Below are positions 1 to 6,713 of a stretch of 14,151 nt of DNA, in pieces. How positions within the stretch are numbered: position 1 is the first letter of the stretch; each line of letters starts with the position of its first letter. The notes below the pieces were generated by a model. The model did not search any database. It was not told the DNA's origin and was given only the letters and a program-made list of their open reading frames with translations. This DNA is from Leptofilum sp050292445 (GTDB taxonomy: Bacteria; Chloroflexota; Anaerolineae; Promineifilales; Promineifilaceae). The stretch is from positions 1-14,151 of the forward strand of contig JBNKLQ010000155.1 in assembly GCA_050292445.1 (NCBI GenBank), in the 5' to 3' direction. The position numbers were made by a program, and so were the translations under genes.

Positions 1-1
1 C

Positions 2-574
2 GTGCCGCTGCAGGTGCTGGCCCAAGCGGAGGCGATGGTGCAAACAGTCCTGACTGCGCTAGATGTAGTGGGAGTATTGTGTGTAGAATTTTTCTTGACT
101 CCTACCCCCGGCCCCTCCCCCTGGAATGGGGAGGGGAGCAGGCTGTTGCTGAACGAAATTGCGCCGCGCCCGCACAATTCTGGCCATCTTACCATCGAGG
201 CGTGCGTGACCAGCCAGTTTGAGCAGCAGCTGCGCACCGTCTGCGGCTTGCCTGTAGGCGACACAACCTACCTGCGTCCGGCAGCGATGGCTAATGTGTT
301 AGGGGATTTGTGGGATTTTCGACGCAAAGACGCAAAGGGGCAGATAGCGCAAAGGAAAGCATCTGCACGCAATCTGCGTCAATCTGCGAAATCTGCGGAT
401 AAATCTCCTGATTGGACGGCCGTACTCACTAACCCCCACCTGAAGCTGCACCTGTACGGCAAAGAAACTGCCCGCCCTGGCCGCAAAATGGGGCATCTTA
501 CTGCGCTGGCAGACAGCGTAACCGAAGCAGAAAAGATTGTTAGAGGAGCAAGGGAGAGATTGGTCATTGAGTAA
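2..574 (+). CDS. purK: PurK, N5-carboxyaminoimidazole ribonucleotide synthase (C-terminal part, 5' truncated by window)
   Basis: This is the ATP-grasp enzyme that carboxylates AIR to N5-CAIR in purine synthesis; only its last ~190 residues are inside the window. The end of the ATP-grasp fold is clear: VGVLCVEFF, then LLLNEIAPRPHNSGH, then ACVTSQFEQ at about fragment residues 23-75. The C-terminal domain follows with GDTTYLRPAAMANVLGDLW and LHLYGKETARPGRKMGH. Two stretches do not look like PurK. Residues about 34-47 (nt ~101-142) and about 105-135 (nt ~314-406) are both in frame and both made of repeat-type DNA (see the repeat entries). Without them the alignment to ordinary PurK is continuous and of normal length. 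The frame stays open to the TAA at 572-574, so the gene may still be functional. The GTG at position 2 is only the first in-frame codon, not a true start. purF follows after 83 nt. Confidence 0.9.
   Translation: MPLQVLAQAEAMVQTVLTALDVVGVLCVEFFLTPTPGPSPWNGEGSRLLLNEIAPRPHNSGHLTIEACVTSQFEQQLRTVCGLPVGDTTYLRPAAMANVLGDLWDFRRKDAKGQIAQRKASARNLRQSAKSADKSPDWTAVLTNPHLKLHLYGKETARPGRKMGHLTALADSVTEAEKIVRGARERLVIE
101..142. repeat. GC-rich palindromic repeat inserted in frame in purK
   Basis: The insert carries a perfect 9-bp inverted repeat, CCCCTCCCC (112-120) and GGGGAGGGG (128-136), with a 7-nt loop, preceded by a C-rich run. It is translated as TPTPGPSPWNGEGSR-like residues between the beta strand ending FFLT and the strand LLLNEIAPR, where PurK normally has a tight turn. 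The composition is that of a dispersed hairpin repeat rather than of protein-coding DNA. Exact borders are estimated from the break in PurK similarity. Confidence 0.72.
314..406. repeat. Tandem-word repeat element inserted in frame in purK
   Basis: The left part is a tandem of ACGCAAAG (GACGCAAAGACGCAAAGG, about 320-337). The right part is a tandem of AATCTGCG words ending in a GCGGAT variant (about 371-401). It encodes about 31 low-complexity residues rich in K, R, A, S and Q between GDLW and DWTAVL of PurK. The right part is the reverse complement of the ACGCAGAT/ACGCGGAT tandem found upstream of purN (4521-4548), so both belong to one dispersed repeat family. Confidence 0.65.
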
Positions 575-578
575 TTGA

Positions 579-618
579 GTAATTAGGTAATTGGACAATG
601 ACTCAATTACCTAATTAC
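579..618. repeat. Hairpin of AATTAC/GTAATT words between purK and purF
   Basis: A perfect 15-bp inverted repeat (579-593 with 604-618) has a 10-nt loop. The hairpin is AT-rich and has no following T-run, so it is not a classical intrinsic terminator. It may attenuate transcription or be a site of RNA processing. The in-frame ATG at 598 sits in its loop. Confidence 0.7.
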
Positions 619-657
619 CCAATTACAGAATCACCATTTCCCAAAGTAGAGTTAGAA

Positions 658-2151
658 ATGGACAACCTTGATTTTCATGAAAATGATAAGTTTCACGATG
701 AATGTGGCGTTTTTGGCGTGTATGCGCCGGGGCGCGAGGTGGCGCGGCTGACCTTTTTTGGCCTGTATGCCTTGCAGCATCGCGGGCAGGAAAGCGCTGG
801 TATTGCTACTTGCGACGGCCGTTCCGCCTTCAGCCACAAAGGGATGGGTCTCGTCTCGCAAGTGTTTAATGAGGACAATTTACGGCCGTTGCAAGGCCAG
901 ATGGCCATTGGCCAAACGCGATACTCCACCACGGGTGGATCGCACCTGCGCAACGTGCAGCCGTACCTGATTGAGACGATTTATGGCCCACTGGGTGTGG
1001 CCCACAATGGCAACTTGACCAACGCGCTGCACCTGCGGCACCAATTACTTAAGCGGGGCGTGGGGCTTTCCTCCACCAGCGATAGCGAGGTGATTACCCA
1101 GATGCTGGCCGCCCCTGCCGAAGTTTGGACGCCGACTAATGGCAACGGCAAGGAAAACGACCGCTGGGTGGCGCGCCTGCGGGCGATGATGGGTGTGGCC
1201 GAAGGTGCGTATTCACTAACAATTCTGACGCGTGAAGCGATTTATGCTGTGCGAGATCCGTTGGGATTACGGCCGTTGTGCTTGGGTCAGCTTGGCGATG
1301 GCGGCTATGTCGTCGCCAGCGAATCATGCGCCCTGCACACCATCGGAGCGGATTATTTGCGCGAAATCATGCCTGGCGAGATTTTGCGCCTGGATCATGA
1401 AGGGGTCACTTCTTTCACCGGGGTCAAGTCACAGCAGCGTGGCCTGTGTATTTTTGAATATGTTTACTTTGCCCGGCCAGATTCTGTATTTGAAGGCCAG
1501 GTCATCCACGAAGTGCGCCAACAGTTAGGGCGCATGCTGGCCCGCGAAGCCCCCGTTGAGGCTGATGTGGTGGTTGGTGTACCCGATTCGGCCACGCCCG
1601 CAGCCATTGGCTATAGCTTAGAGTCTGGTCTGCCCTTTACTGAAGGCTTAACGAAGAATCGCTATATCGGCCGAACCTTTATCCAGCCCGATGACCAGCT
1701 GCGTAAAGAGGGCGTACGCATCAAATACAATCCGCTGGAGGCCAACCTGAAGGGCAAGCGCGTCATTCTCATCGACGATTCGATTGTGCGCGGCAACACG
1801 GCCGGACCGCTGGTGCAACTCATCCGCGATGGTGGGGCCAAAGAAGTGCATGTGCGCGTTTCCTCGCCGCCGGTACGCCATCCTTGTTTCATGGGCATCG
1901 ACATGGCCACGCGCAAAGACCTCATTGCTCACAAGCTGGATACAGAAGGCATTCGCCAGCGCATCGGTGCCGACAGCCTGGCGTATCTCAGCCACGAGGG
2001 TATGGTCGAAGCCGTCACCAAGGGCATTCGCCAGCAAACAGGCCACTGTACGGCTTGCTTCTCCGGCGACTACCCGATCCAAATCCCCGAATGGCTGTTT
2101 GATGATGAACGGGATCGGGAGAAGCTAATTTTTGAGGATATGTGGGGATGA
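658..2151 (+). CDS. purF: PurF, amidophosphoribosyltransferase (Fe-S type)
   Basis: First committed step of purine synthesis: PRPP plus glutamine gives 5-phosphoribosylamine. The N-terminal Ntn glutamine amidotransferase domain starts at the nucleophile Cys of DECGVFGVY (Cys16 from this start), so a 15-residue propeptide must be removed as in the Bacillus-type enzyme. Other glutaminase motifs are LQHRGQESAGIA, GQTRYSTTG and VAHNGNLTN. The C-terminal phosphoribosyltransferase domain has the PRPP loop VILIDDSIVRGNT (about residues 369-381). Four cysteines at about 264 (GLCIFEY), 410 (RHPCFMG), 464 and 467 (HCTAC) match the [4Fe-4S] ligands of the oxygen-sensitive Bacillus class. I chose ATG 658 because the in-frame ATG at 598 lies in the intergenic hairpin and would add 20 residues encoded mostly by repeat words. 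No strong Shine-Dalgarno sequence is visible. Length is 497 aa, normal for the family. Confidence 0.95.
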   Translation: MDNLDFHENDKFHDECGVFGVYAPGREVARLTFFGLYALQHRGQESAGIATCDGRSAFSHKGMGLVSQVFNEDNLRPLQGQMAIGQTRYSTTGGSHLRNVQPYLIETIYGPLGVAHNGNLTNALHLRHQLLKRGVGLSSTSDSEVITQMLAAPAEVWTPTNGNGKENDRWVARLRAMMGVAEGAYSLTILTREAIYAVRDPLGLRPLCLGQLGDGGYVVASESCALHTIGADYLREIMPGEILRLDHEGVTSFTGVKSQQRGLCIFEYVYFARPDSVFEGQVIHEVRQQLGRMLAREAPVEADVVVGVPDSATPAAIGYSLESGLPFTEGLTKNRYIGRTFIQPDDQLRKEGVRIKYNPLEANLKGKRVILIDDSIVRGNTAGPLVQLIRDGGAKEVHVRVSSPPVRHPCFMGIDMATRKDLIAHKLDTEGIRQRIGADSLAYLSHEGMVEAVTKGIRQQTGHCTACFSGDYPIQIPEWLFDDERDREKLIFEDMWG

Positions 2152-2153
2152 TG

Positions 2154-2225
2154 CAGTGGTCAGTAATCAGTAATCGGTAATCAGTAAACATCTACTGATT
2201 ACTGACCACTGATTACCGATTACTG
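2154..2225. repeat. Interlocking inverted repeats between purF and purDM
   Basis: The gap is built from CAGTAATC/GATTACTG words. Arm A is 2154-2172 and pairs perfectly over 19 bp with 2193-2211. Arm B is 2168-2185 and pairs perfectly over 18 bp with 2208-2225. The order is A-B-A'-B', and neighbouring arms overlap by 4-5 nt, so the RNA could form one hairpin or the other, or a pseudoknot-like fold. There is no T-tract. Confidence 0.75.
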
Positions 2226-2239
2226 GTCGGGAATAAACA

Positions 2240-4519
2240 ATGACCAGATTGAAAGTTTTGGTAGTAGGTGGTGGGGGGCGTGAGCATACGTTGGTGTGGA
2301 AGCTGGGGCAGTCGCCAGCCGTAAGAGAGATTTTTGTGGCTCCGGGGAATGCGGGCACGGCCGTTTCTACCCAAAATGTGCCGATTAAAGATGGCGACAT
2401 TGACGAACTGCTCAACTTTGCCCAGGAAAAGCAGATTGATTTGACGGTGGTGGGGCCGGAGGTGCCGCTGGCGTTGGGGATTGTGGATGCGTTCCAGGCG
2501 GCAGGTCTGCCGATTTTTGGCCCGACGCAGGCGGCGGCACAGTTGGAGGCGTCGAAGGCATTCGCCAAGGAGTTTATGCACAAATTGGGGATCCCTACGG
2601 CCGTTTCCCAAACATTTACTGATTATGAAGATGCGGTAAGGGCGCTTCGCGAGGCGCCCCTACCAAATGGCATCGTGGTGAAGGCCAGCGGGTTGGCTGC
2701 GGGCAAGGGCGTGGTGGTTTGCGACGACGTGGCCCAGGCCGAAGCGGCGCTGCGTGAAATGCTGCTGGACGGTGCGTTTGGCGTGGCGGGGGCCGAGGTG
2801 GTCATCGAGGAGCGGCTAAATGGGCCGGAACTGTCGCTGCTGGTGTTGACCGATGGCAAAACGGCCGTTCCCCTCAGCCCAGCCCGCGACCACAAACGCG
2901 CCTACGACAATGACCAGGGACCCAACACTGGTGGCATGGGTGCTTTTGCGCCGCCGCCCGACGTGGACGAGGCGCTGATCGCCCAAATCATGCAAACCAT
3001 CGTGCAGCCGACGATTGACGGCATGGCGACCTTGGGCACGCCGTACGTCGGCGTGCTGTACGCTGGTCTGATGCTCACGGCGGACGGCCCGAAGGTGATC
3101 GAGTTCAACTGCCGCTTTGGCGACCCGGAAACGCAGGTGGTGCTGCCTTTGCTGGAGTCTGATTTGGTGGCATTGATGCTGGCTTGTGTGAACGGCCGTC
3201 TCTCCCCAGACATGGTGAAAATTCATCCAGGCGCTTGCGCCACCGTCGTTATGGCTGCGCCGGGCTACCCGGCCAGCTATCCCAAAGGATTACCCATTAC
3301 TGGGCTGGACGACCTGCCAGACGATGTGATGGTGTTCCATGCGGGAACGGCCGTAGCGGATGGCCAGCTCGTCACCAACGGTGGGCGGGTTTTAGCGGTG
3401 ACGGCGCGGGGGGATGATTTGGCAACGGCCGTAACTCGTGCCTATGCTGGTGTAGAAAAGGTTCATTTTGACGGTGCCCATTTCCGCAAAGATATTGGCA
3501 GACAAAGTTCCGCTTATGCGGCGGCTGGCGTGGATTTAGATGCTGGCAACCGGGCGACGACTTTGATGAAAACGGCCGTACACAGCACGTTTGGCCCCGA
3601 AGTGTTGTCTGGCGTGGGCAGCTTTGGCGGTTTGTTTAGCATCAGCGCGGCCAAAGAAATGGCCCGGCCTGTCTTGGTGGCTTCCACCGACGGCGTGGGC
3701 ACCAAAACGATGGTTGCTGTCGCCATGAACCGCTGGGATACGATTGGTCAGGACATCGTCAACCATTGCCTTGACGACATTTTGGTGCAGGGGGCGAAGC
3801 CGCTCTTTTTCCTTGATTATGTGGCCTCGGCCAAACTAGACCCGGAGCAGATTGCCACGGTGGTGAGCGGCATTGCCGCCGCCTGCCGCGAAGCTGGTGT
3901 TGCTTTGCTGGGTGGCGAAACGGCTGAAATGCCCGGCGTCTACCAAACTGGCGAACTGGATTTAGTGGGCACGGTCGTGGGCTTGGTGGATCGAGAAAAG
4001 ATTATTGACGGTTCACGCATTTCTGCTGGAGATATGATTTTGGGTCTGCCCAGCAGCGGCCTGCACACCAACGGTTTTACGCTAGCGCGGCATGCTTTAC
4101 AAGGTTTGGATTGGACGGCCGTTCAGCCTCAACTCAACGACACGGTTGGCAACACACTTTTAACGCCGCACCGTAGCTATTTGGCAGATGTTCAGGCATT
4201 GCAAACGGCTGGTATCGACATTCGCGGATTGGCGCACATCACTGGTGGTGGCCTGATCGACAATCCGCCGCGCATTTTTCCAGCGGGGCTGGGGGCGCGG
4301 CTGCGGCGCGGCAGTTGGTCAGTACCACCTATCTTCAAGCTCATCCAGCAGCAGGGCAAAATCAGCGACGCCGAGATGGCCCATGTGTTTAATCTGGGGC
4401 TGGGGATGCTGGTGTTTGTGCCGCGTGAGCAGGTGGATTTGGCAGTTACGGCCGTTCCGCAAGCTCACATCGTCGGCGAAATGGTTGCTGGTATTGACGG
4501 CGTTATTTTTGAAGAATAG
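2240..4519 (+). CDS. Bifunctional PurD-PurM fusion: GAR synthetase and AIR synthetase
   Basis: One open frame of 759 codons encodes two purine enzymes that are usually separate in bacteria. Residues 1 to ~422 are PurD (phosphoribosylamine-glycine ligase, ATP-grasp): VVGGGGREHTLVWKL at the N-terminus, DHKRAYDNDQGPNTGGMGAF in the middle, EFNCRFGDPETQVVLPLL, and a normal PurD ending of the type FRKDIGRQ. Residues ~425-759 are PurM (FGAM cyclo-ligase): YAAAGVDLDAGN, then STDGVGTK, GGETAEMPGVY, SSGLHTNGF and HITGGGLIDN. Both domains are full length. The linker is only a few residues, and there is no in-frame ATG or stop at the join (about nt 3506-3515), so this is not simple overlap. The start ATG at 2240 immediately precedes the conserved beta strand; its Shine-Dalgarno sequence is weak. 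The gene holds nine of the window's ACGGCCGT sites. PurM acts two steps after PurD, and PurN, acting between them, is encoded directly downstream. Confidence 0.93.
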   Translation: MTRLKVLVVGGGGREHTLVWKLGQSPAVREIFVAPGNAGTAVSTQNVPIKDGDIDELLNFAQEKQIDLTVVGPEVPLALGIVDAFQAAGLPIFGPTQAAAQLEASKAFAKEFMHKLGIPTAVSQTFTDYEDAVRALREAPLPNGIVVKASGLAAGKGVVVCDDVAQAEAALREMLLDGAFGVAGAEVVIEERLNGPELSLLVLTDGKTAVPLSPARDHKRAYDNDQGPNTGGMGAFAPPPDVDEALIAQIMQTIVQPTIDGMATLGTPYVGVLYAGLMLTADGPKVIEFNCRFGDPETQVVLPLLESDLVALMLACVNGRLSPDMVKIHPGACATVVMAAPGYPASYPKGLPITGLDDLPDDVMVFHAGTAVADGQLVTNGGRVLAVTARGDDLATAVTRAYAGVEKVHFDGAHFRKDIGRQSSAYAAAGVDLDAGNRATTLMKTAVHSTFGPEVLSGVGSFGGLFSISAAKEMARPVLVASTDGVGTKTMVAVAMNRWDTIGQDIVNHCLDDILVQGAKPLFFLDYVASAKLDPEQIATVVSGIAAACREAGVALLGGETAEMPGVYQTGELDLVGTVVGLVDREKIIDGSRISAGDMILGLPSSGLHTNGFTLARHALQGLDWTAVQPQLNDTVGNTLLTPHRSYLADVQALQTAGIDIRGLAHITGGGLIDNPPRIFPAGLGARLRRGSWSVPPIFKLIQQQGKISDAEMAHVFNLGLGMLVFVPREQVDLAVTAVPQAHIVGEMVAGIDGVIFEE

Positions 4520-4520
4520 G

Positions 4521-4616
4521 ACGCGGATGAACGCAGATAAACGCAGATTTTTCTCTGAGCAACTCTGTGGCTCCTCTGTGCCTCTCTGTGTTCCTTCTTT
4601 TTCTGGAGAAATCTGC
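4521..4616. repeat. Dispersed repeat element between purDM and purN
   Basis: The gap begins with three tandem copies of an ACGCRGAT word (4521-4548), continues as tandem CTCTGTG words (about 4565-4590) and ends with GGAGAAATCTGC. The ends form an 8-bp inverted repeat, GCAGATTT (4543-4550) with AAATCTGC (4609-4616). The GGAG at 4605-4608 lies at the inner edge of the right arm, 8 nt before the purN ATG, so the element seems to supply the purN ribosome binding site. The tandem part is the inverse of the one inside purK (371-401). Confidence 0.65.
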
Positions 4617-5216
4617 ATGAGTCTATCTCGGTTGGTGATTCTAATTTCTGGGTCGGGCAGTAATTTGCAGGCGATTTTGGATGCGATTGGGGACGATACA
4701 ATACAAGCCGTTCCCAGCCTCGTCGTGTCTAATCGTAAAAACGCGTATGGATTGGTTCGCGCCGAGCAGGCTGGGGTACCTACCGCGTACTTTCCCTTTA
4801 AACCTTATCGTGATGCAGGCAAGGCGCGGGAGCAGTATGATGCAGATTTGGCGGAATTGATACGGCCGTATCAACCCGATCTCATCATTTTGGCTGGTTG
4901 GATGCACATCCTCAGCGCGGCGTTTTTAAATCATTTTCCTAACAAGGTTATCAACTTGCATCCCGCGCTGCCGGGGCAGTTTGCTGGGACACACGCTATT
5001 CAACGTGCCTACGAGGCGCACCAGCGTGGCGAAATCGATCATACCGGCTGCATGGTTCACTATACCATCCCTGAGGTAGATGCTGGTCCGGTGATTGCTC
5101 AGGCGGAGGTGCCCATCTTGCCAGAAGATAGTTTGGCGGACCTGGAAGCGCGCATGCACCAGACGGAACATGAGTTGTTGGTAACGGCCGTATGCCATGT
5201 TTTAGCTGAGCATTAG
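4617..5216 (+). CDS. purN: PurN, phosphoribosylglycinamide formyltransferase
   Basis: Transfers a formyl group from 10-formyl-tetrahydrofolate to GAR, giving FGAR. The protein is 199 aa, normal for the folate-dependent enzyme. The phosphate-binding loop is SGSGSNLQAIL (residues 11-21). The catalytic triad is visible as Asn113 and His115 in INLHPALPG and Asp155 in VDAGPVIAQ. I chose ATG 4617 because it directly precedes the first beta strand (LVILISGSG) and has GGAG at 4605-4608. The frame stays open further upstream only because it overlaps the 3' end of purDM and the repeat. It is probably cotranscribed with purDM. Having PurN follow a PurD-PurM fusion gives the same order as the three domains of eukaryotic GART. 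Confidence 0.95.
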   Translation: MSLSRLVILISGSGSNLQAILDAIGDDTIQAVPSLVVSNRKNAYGLVRAEQAGVPTAYFPFKPYRDAGKAREQYDADLAELIRPYQPDLIILAGWMHILSAAFLNHFPNKVINLHPALPGQFAGTHAIQRAYEAHQRGEIDHTGCMVHYTIPEVDAGPVIAQAEVPILPEDSLADLEARMHQTEHELLVTAVCHVLAEH

Positions 5217-5253
5217 CCGATCATTTTGCAGCTGTTCTACCCCCTGATGACTG

Positions 5254-5262
5254 TGTTATAAT
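5254..5262 (+). promoter_or_regulatory. Extended -10 promoter upstream of yebC
   Basis: TGT followed by a perfect TATAAT at 5257-5262 makes a strong extended -10 element. The -35 region (around 5233-5239, TGTTCTA) is poor, as is usual for extended -10 promoters. It lies 57 nt before the yebC start and would separate the yebC-ruv transcript from the purine genes. Seen by pattern only. Confidence 0.6.
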
Positions 5263-5318
5263 ATGCCCTCAACATCCCAATTATCGGATAAATTTTTGTA
5301 TAAAGTTGGAGAGTAACT

Positions 5319-6065
5319 ATGTCTGGACATTCTAAGTGGTCCACCATCAAACATAAAAAGGCGGCTACGGATAAAAAACGCGGCAAGATTTTCACGCAGC
5401 TGACCAAAGAGTTAACCATTGCCGCCCGAGAGGGTGGTGGCGATCCCTCCTTCAATACTCGGCTGTCGTTAGCGATTGACAAAGCCAAAGCCAATAATAT
5501 GCCTAAAGATAATATCGAACGGGCGATTAAACGTGGCACGGGTGAGTTAGAAGGTAGCGAACTGTTTGAGCTGATGTACGAAGCCTATGCGCCTAATGGC
5601 ATTGGTGTCTTGGTAGAAGTTGTGACCGATAACAAAAATCGTGCCGTGGCCGACTTGCGTCATGCCTTGAGCAAAAACGGAGGCAACATGGCAGAGGCTG
5701 GCTCAGTGGCCTGGCAGTTTACCCGCAAAGGCTACATTGCTGTTGGTGGCGAAGTCGATCAGGATGAGCTGTTTTTGGTAGCAGCCGATGCCGGTGCTGA
5801 CGACATTCAGTTTGGCGAGGTGGCCGAGGTGTATACTGAGCTGGAAACTTTCCAGGCGGTGCGCGAGGCGATTAAAGATGCTGGCATGGAAGTTGAAGAA
5901 GCCAGTATGGTTTATGAGCCGAATAATGCCATCGAACTAACTGAGTCTGATGCATTGCAGGTGATGCGCGTCATTGAGGTTATTGAAGACCTGGACGATG
6001 TGCAAAACGTTTACTCCACGCTGGAAATTAGCGACGAAGCGATTGCTGCGATGGAAGCAGCGTAA
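5319..6065 (+). CDS. yebC: YebC/TACO1-family protein
   Basis: A 248-aa member of the YebC/PmpR/TACO1 family, beginning with the hallmark MSGHSKWSTIKHKKAATDKK. Members have been described as DNA-binding transcriptional regulators, and more recently as ribosome-associated factors that help translate proline-rich stretches; the sequence does not show which applies here. The conserved central part includes NNMPKDNIERAIKRGTGE, EAYAPNGIGVLVEVVTDNKNR and NGGNMAEAGSVAWQF. The C-terminal part is acidic and ends DEAIAAMEAA. The start has a good Shine-Dalgarno sequence (GGAGAG about 10 nt upstream) and a promoter at 5254-5262. Its position before ruvC and ruvA is the classical yebC-ruv order. Unlike its neighbours, it contains no ACGGCCGT site. 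Confidence 0.96.
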   Translation: MSGHSKWSTIKHKKAATDKKRGKIFTQLTKELTIAAREGGGDPSFNTRLSLAIDKAKANNMPKDNIERAIKRGTGELEGSELFELMYEAYAPNGIGVLVEVVTDNKNRAVADLRHALSKNGGNMAEAGSVAWQFTRKGYIAVGGEVDQDELFLVAADAGADDIQFGEVAEVYTELETFQAVREAIKDAGMEVEEASMVYEPNNAIELTESDALQVMRVIEVIEDLDDVQNVYSTLEISDEAIAAMEAA

Positions 6066-6068
6066 CTG

Positions 6069-6143
6069 ATTGTGAATTGTGAATAATTAATTGTGAATGG
6101 TTAACGGAAATCCATTCACAATTCGCGATTCACAACTCACAAT
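6069..6143. repeat. Two-tier hairpin of TTGTGAAT words between yebC and ruvC
   Basis: An outer stem pairs 6069-6084 with 6128-6143 (16 bp, one mismatch), and an inner stem pairs 6089-6100 with 6112-6123 (12 bp, perfect) around an 11-nt loop. It fills nearly the whole gap between the yebC stop and the ruvC start. There is no T-run, so it may attenuate transcription or affect ruvC initiation rather than terminate. Confidence 0.75.
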
Positions 6144-6155
6144 TCATGATTCTTC

Positions 6156-6644
6156 ATGCGTATTTTGGGATTGGATCCCGGCACGGCAACCACCGGGTAC
6201 GGCATTGTGGATGTGGAGGAAGGGGAATTTACGGCCGTAATTTACGGCGTCATCAAAACCCCAGCCAAAATGCCCATGCCCCAGCGCCTGCAAATTATCC
6301 AGCAAGAACTCCAGCAGCTTTTAGACGAGTACAAGCCAGATACCGTGGGCATTGAAGAGGTCTTTTTTGGCCGAAATGTGACCACGGCCATAACCGTGGG
6401 ACAGGCGCGAGGCGTGCTGCTGCTGACGCTGGCTAACGCCGGGCTGCCCATCGGTGAATATTCCCCGCCAAAAATTAAGGACGCGGTCACTGGCTACGGC
6501 AAAGCGGACAAAGCGCAGGTGCAGCTCATGGTGCGCAACCTACTCGATCTCGAAGAAACGCCCCGCCCCGATGACGCTGCCGACGGACTGGCGGTGGCTA
6601 TTACTCATTACCATTATCAACGCTTTGAATCCTTATACGATTGA
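6156..6644 (+). CDS. ruvC: RuvC, Holliday junction resolvase
   Basis: Endonuclease that cleaves Holliday junctions together with RuvAB at the end of recombination. The protein is 162 aa, normal for the family. All four acidic active-site residues of the RNase H-like fold can be placed: Asp7 (LGLDPGTATTGYG), Glu67 (VGIEEVFFGRN), and Asp140 and Asp143 (DDAADGLAVAITH). ATG 6156 places the catalytic Asp at position 7, as in E. coli RuvC. The start lies 12 nt after the hairpin and has no obvious Shine-Dalgarno sequence. It contains one ACGGCCGT site (6231). Confidence 0.96.
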   Translation: MRILGLDPGTATTGYGIVDVEEGEFTAVIYGVIKTPAKMPMPQRLQIIQQELQQLLDEYKPDTVGIEEVFFGRNVTTAITVGQARGVLLLTLANAGLPIGEYSPPKIKDAVTGYGKADKAQVQLMVRNLLDLEETPRPDDAADGLAVAITHYHYQRFESLYD

Positions 6645-6713
6645 TTGATATTAAATTTAATGTCAGAAGTTCAAACCTGAGGGCCGATAATTAAGCGAGT
6701 TGAGGAAGAATAG

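Noticed and set aside
101..406. purK as a frameshifted pseudogene
   Set aside because: Despite two foreign-looking segments the frame is continuous and conserved motifs before, between and after the inserts are intact, so loss of function cannot be claimed.
299..598. Antisense reading frame over the end of purK
   Set aside because: It is a shadow of the PurK coding strand and of the repeat insert. PurK similarity on the + strand continues on both sides of the insert.
598..657. Upstream ATG at 598 as the PurF start
   Set aside because: It lies in the loop of the intergenic hairpin and adds residues encoded mostly by repeat words. ATG 658 gives a short propeptide before the catalytic Cys, as in known PurF. 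The possibility is kept only as a finding.
2154..2225. CRISPR-like array in the purF-purDM gap
   Set aside because: The repeats are short words (8-12 nt) without regular spacers, and no cas genes are present.
4383..4616. Long N-terminal extension of PurN
   Set aside because: The open frame overlaps the 3' end of purDM in another phase and then runs through repeat DNA. The family N-terminus and a Shine-Dalgarno sequence fit ATG 4617.
5217..5253. Intrinsic terminator after purN
   Set aside because: No stem-loop followed by a T-run is visible; only the extended -10 element downstream is supported.
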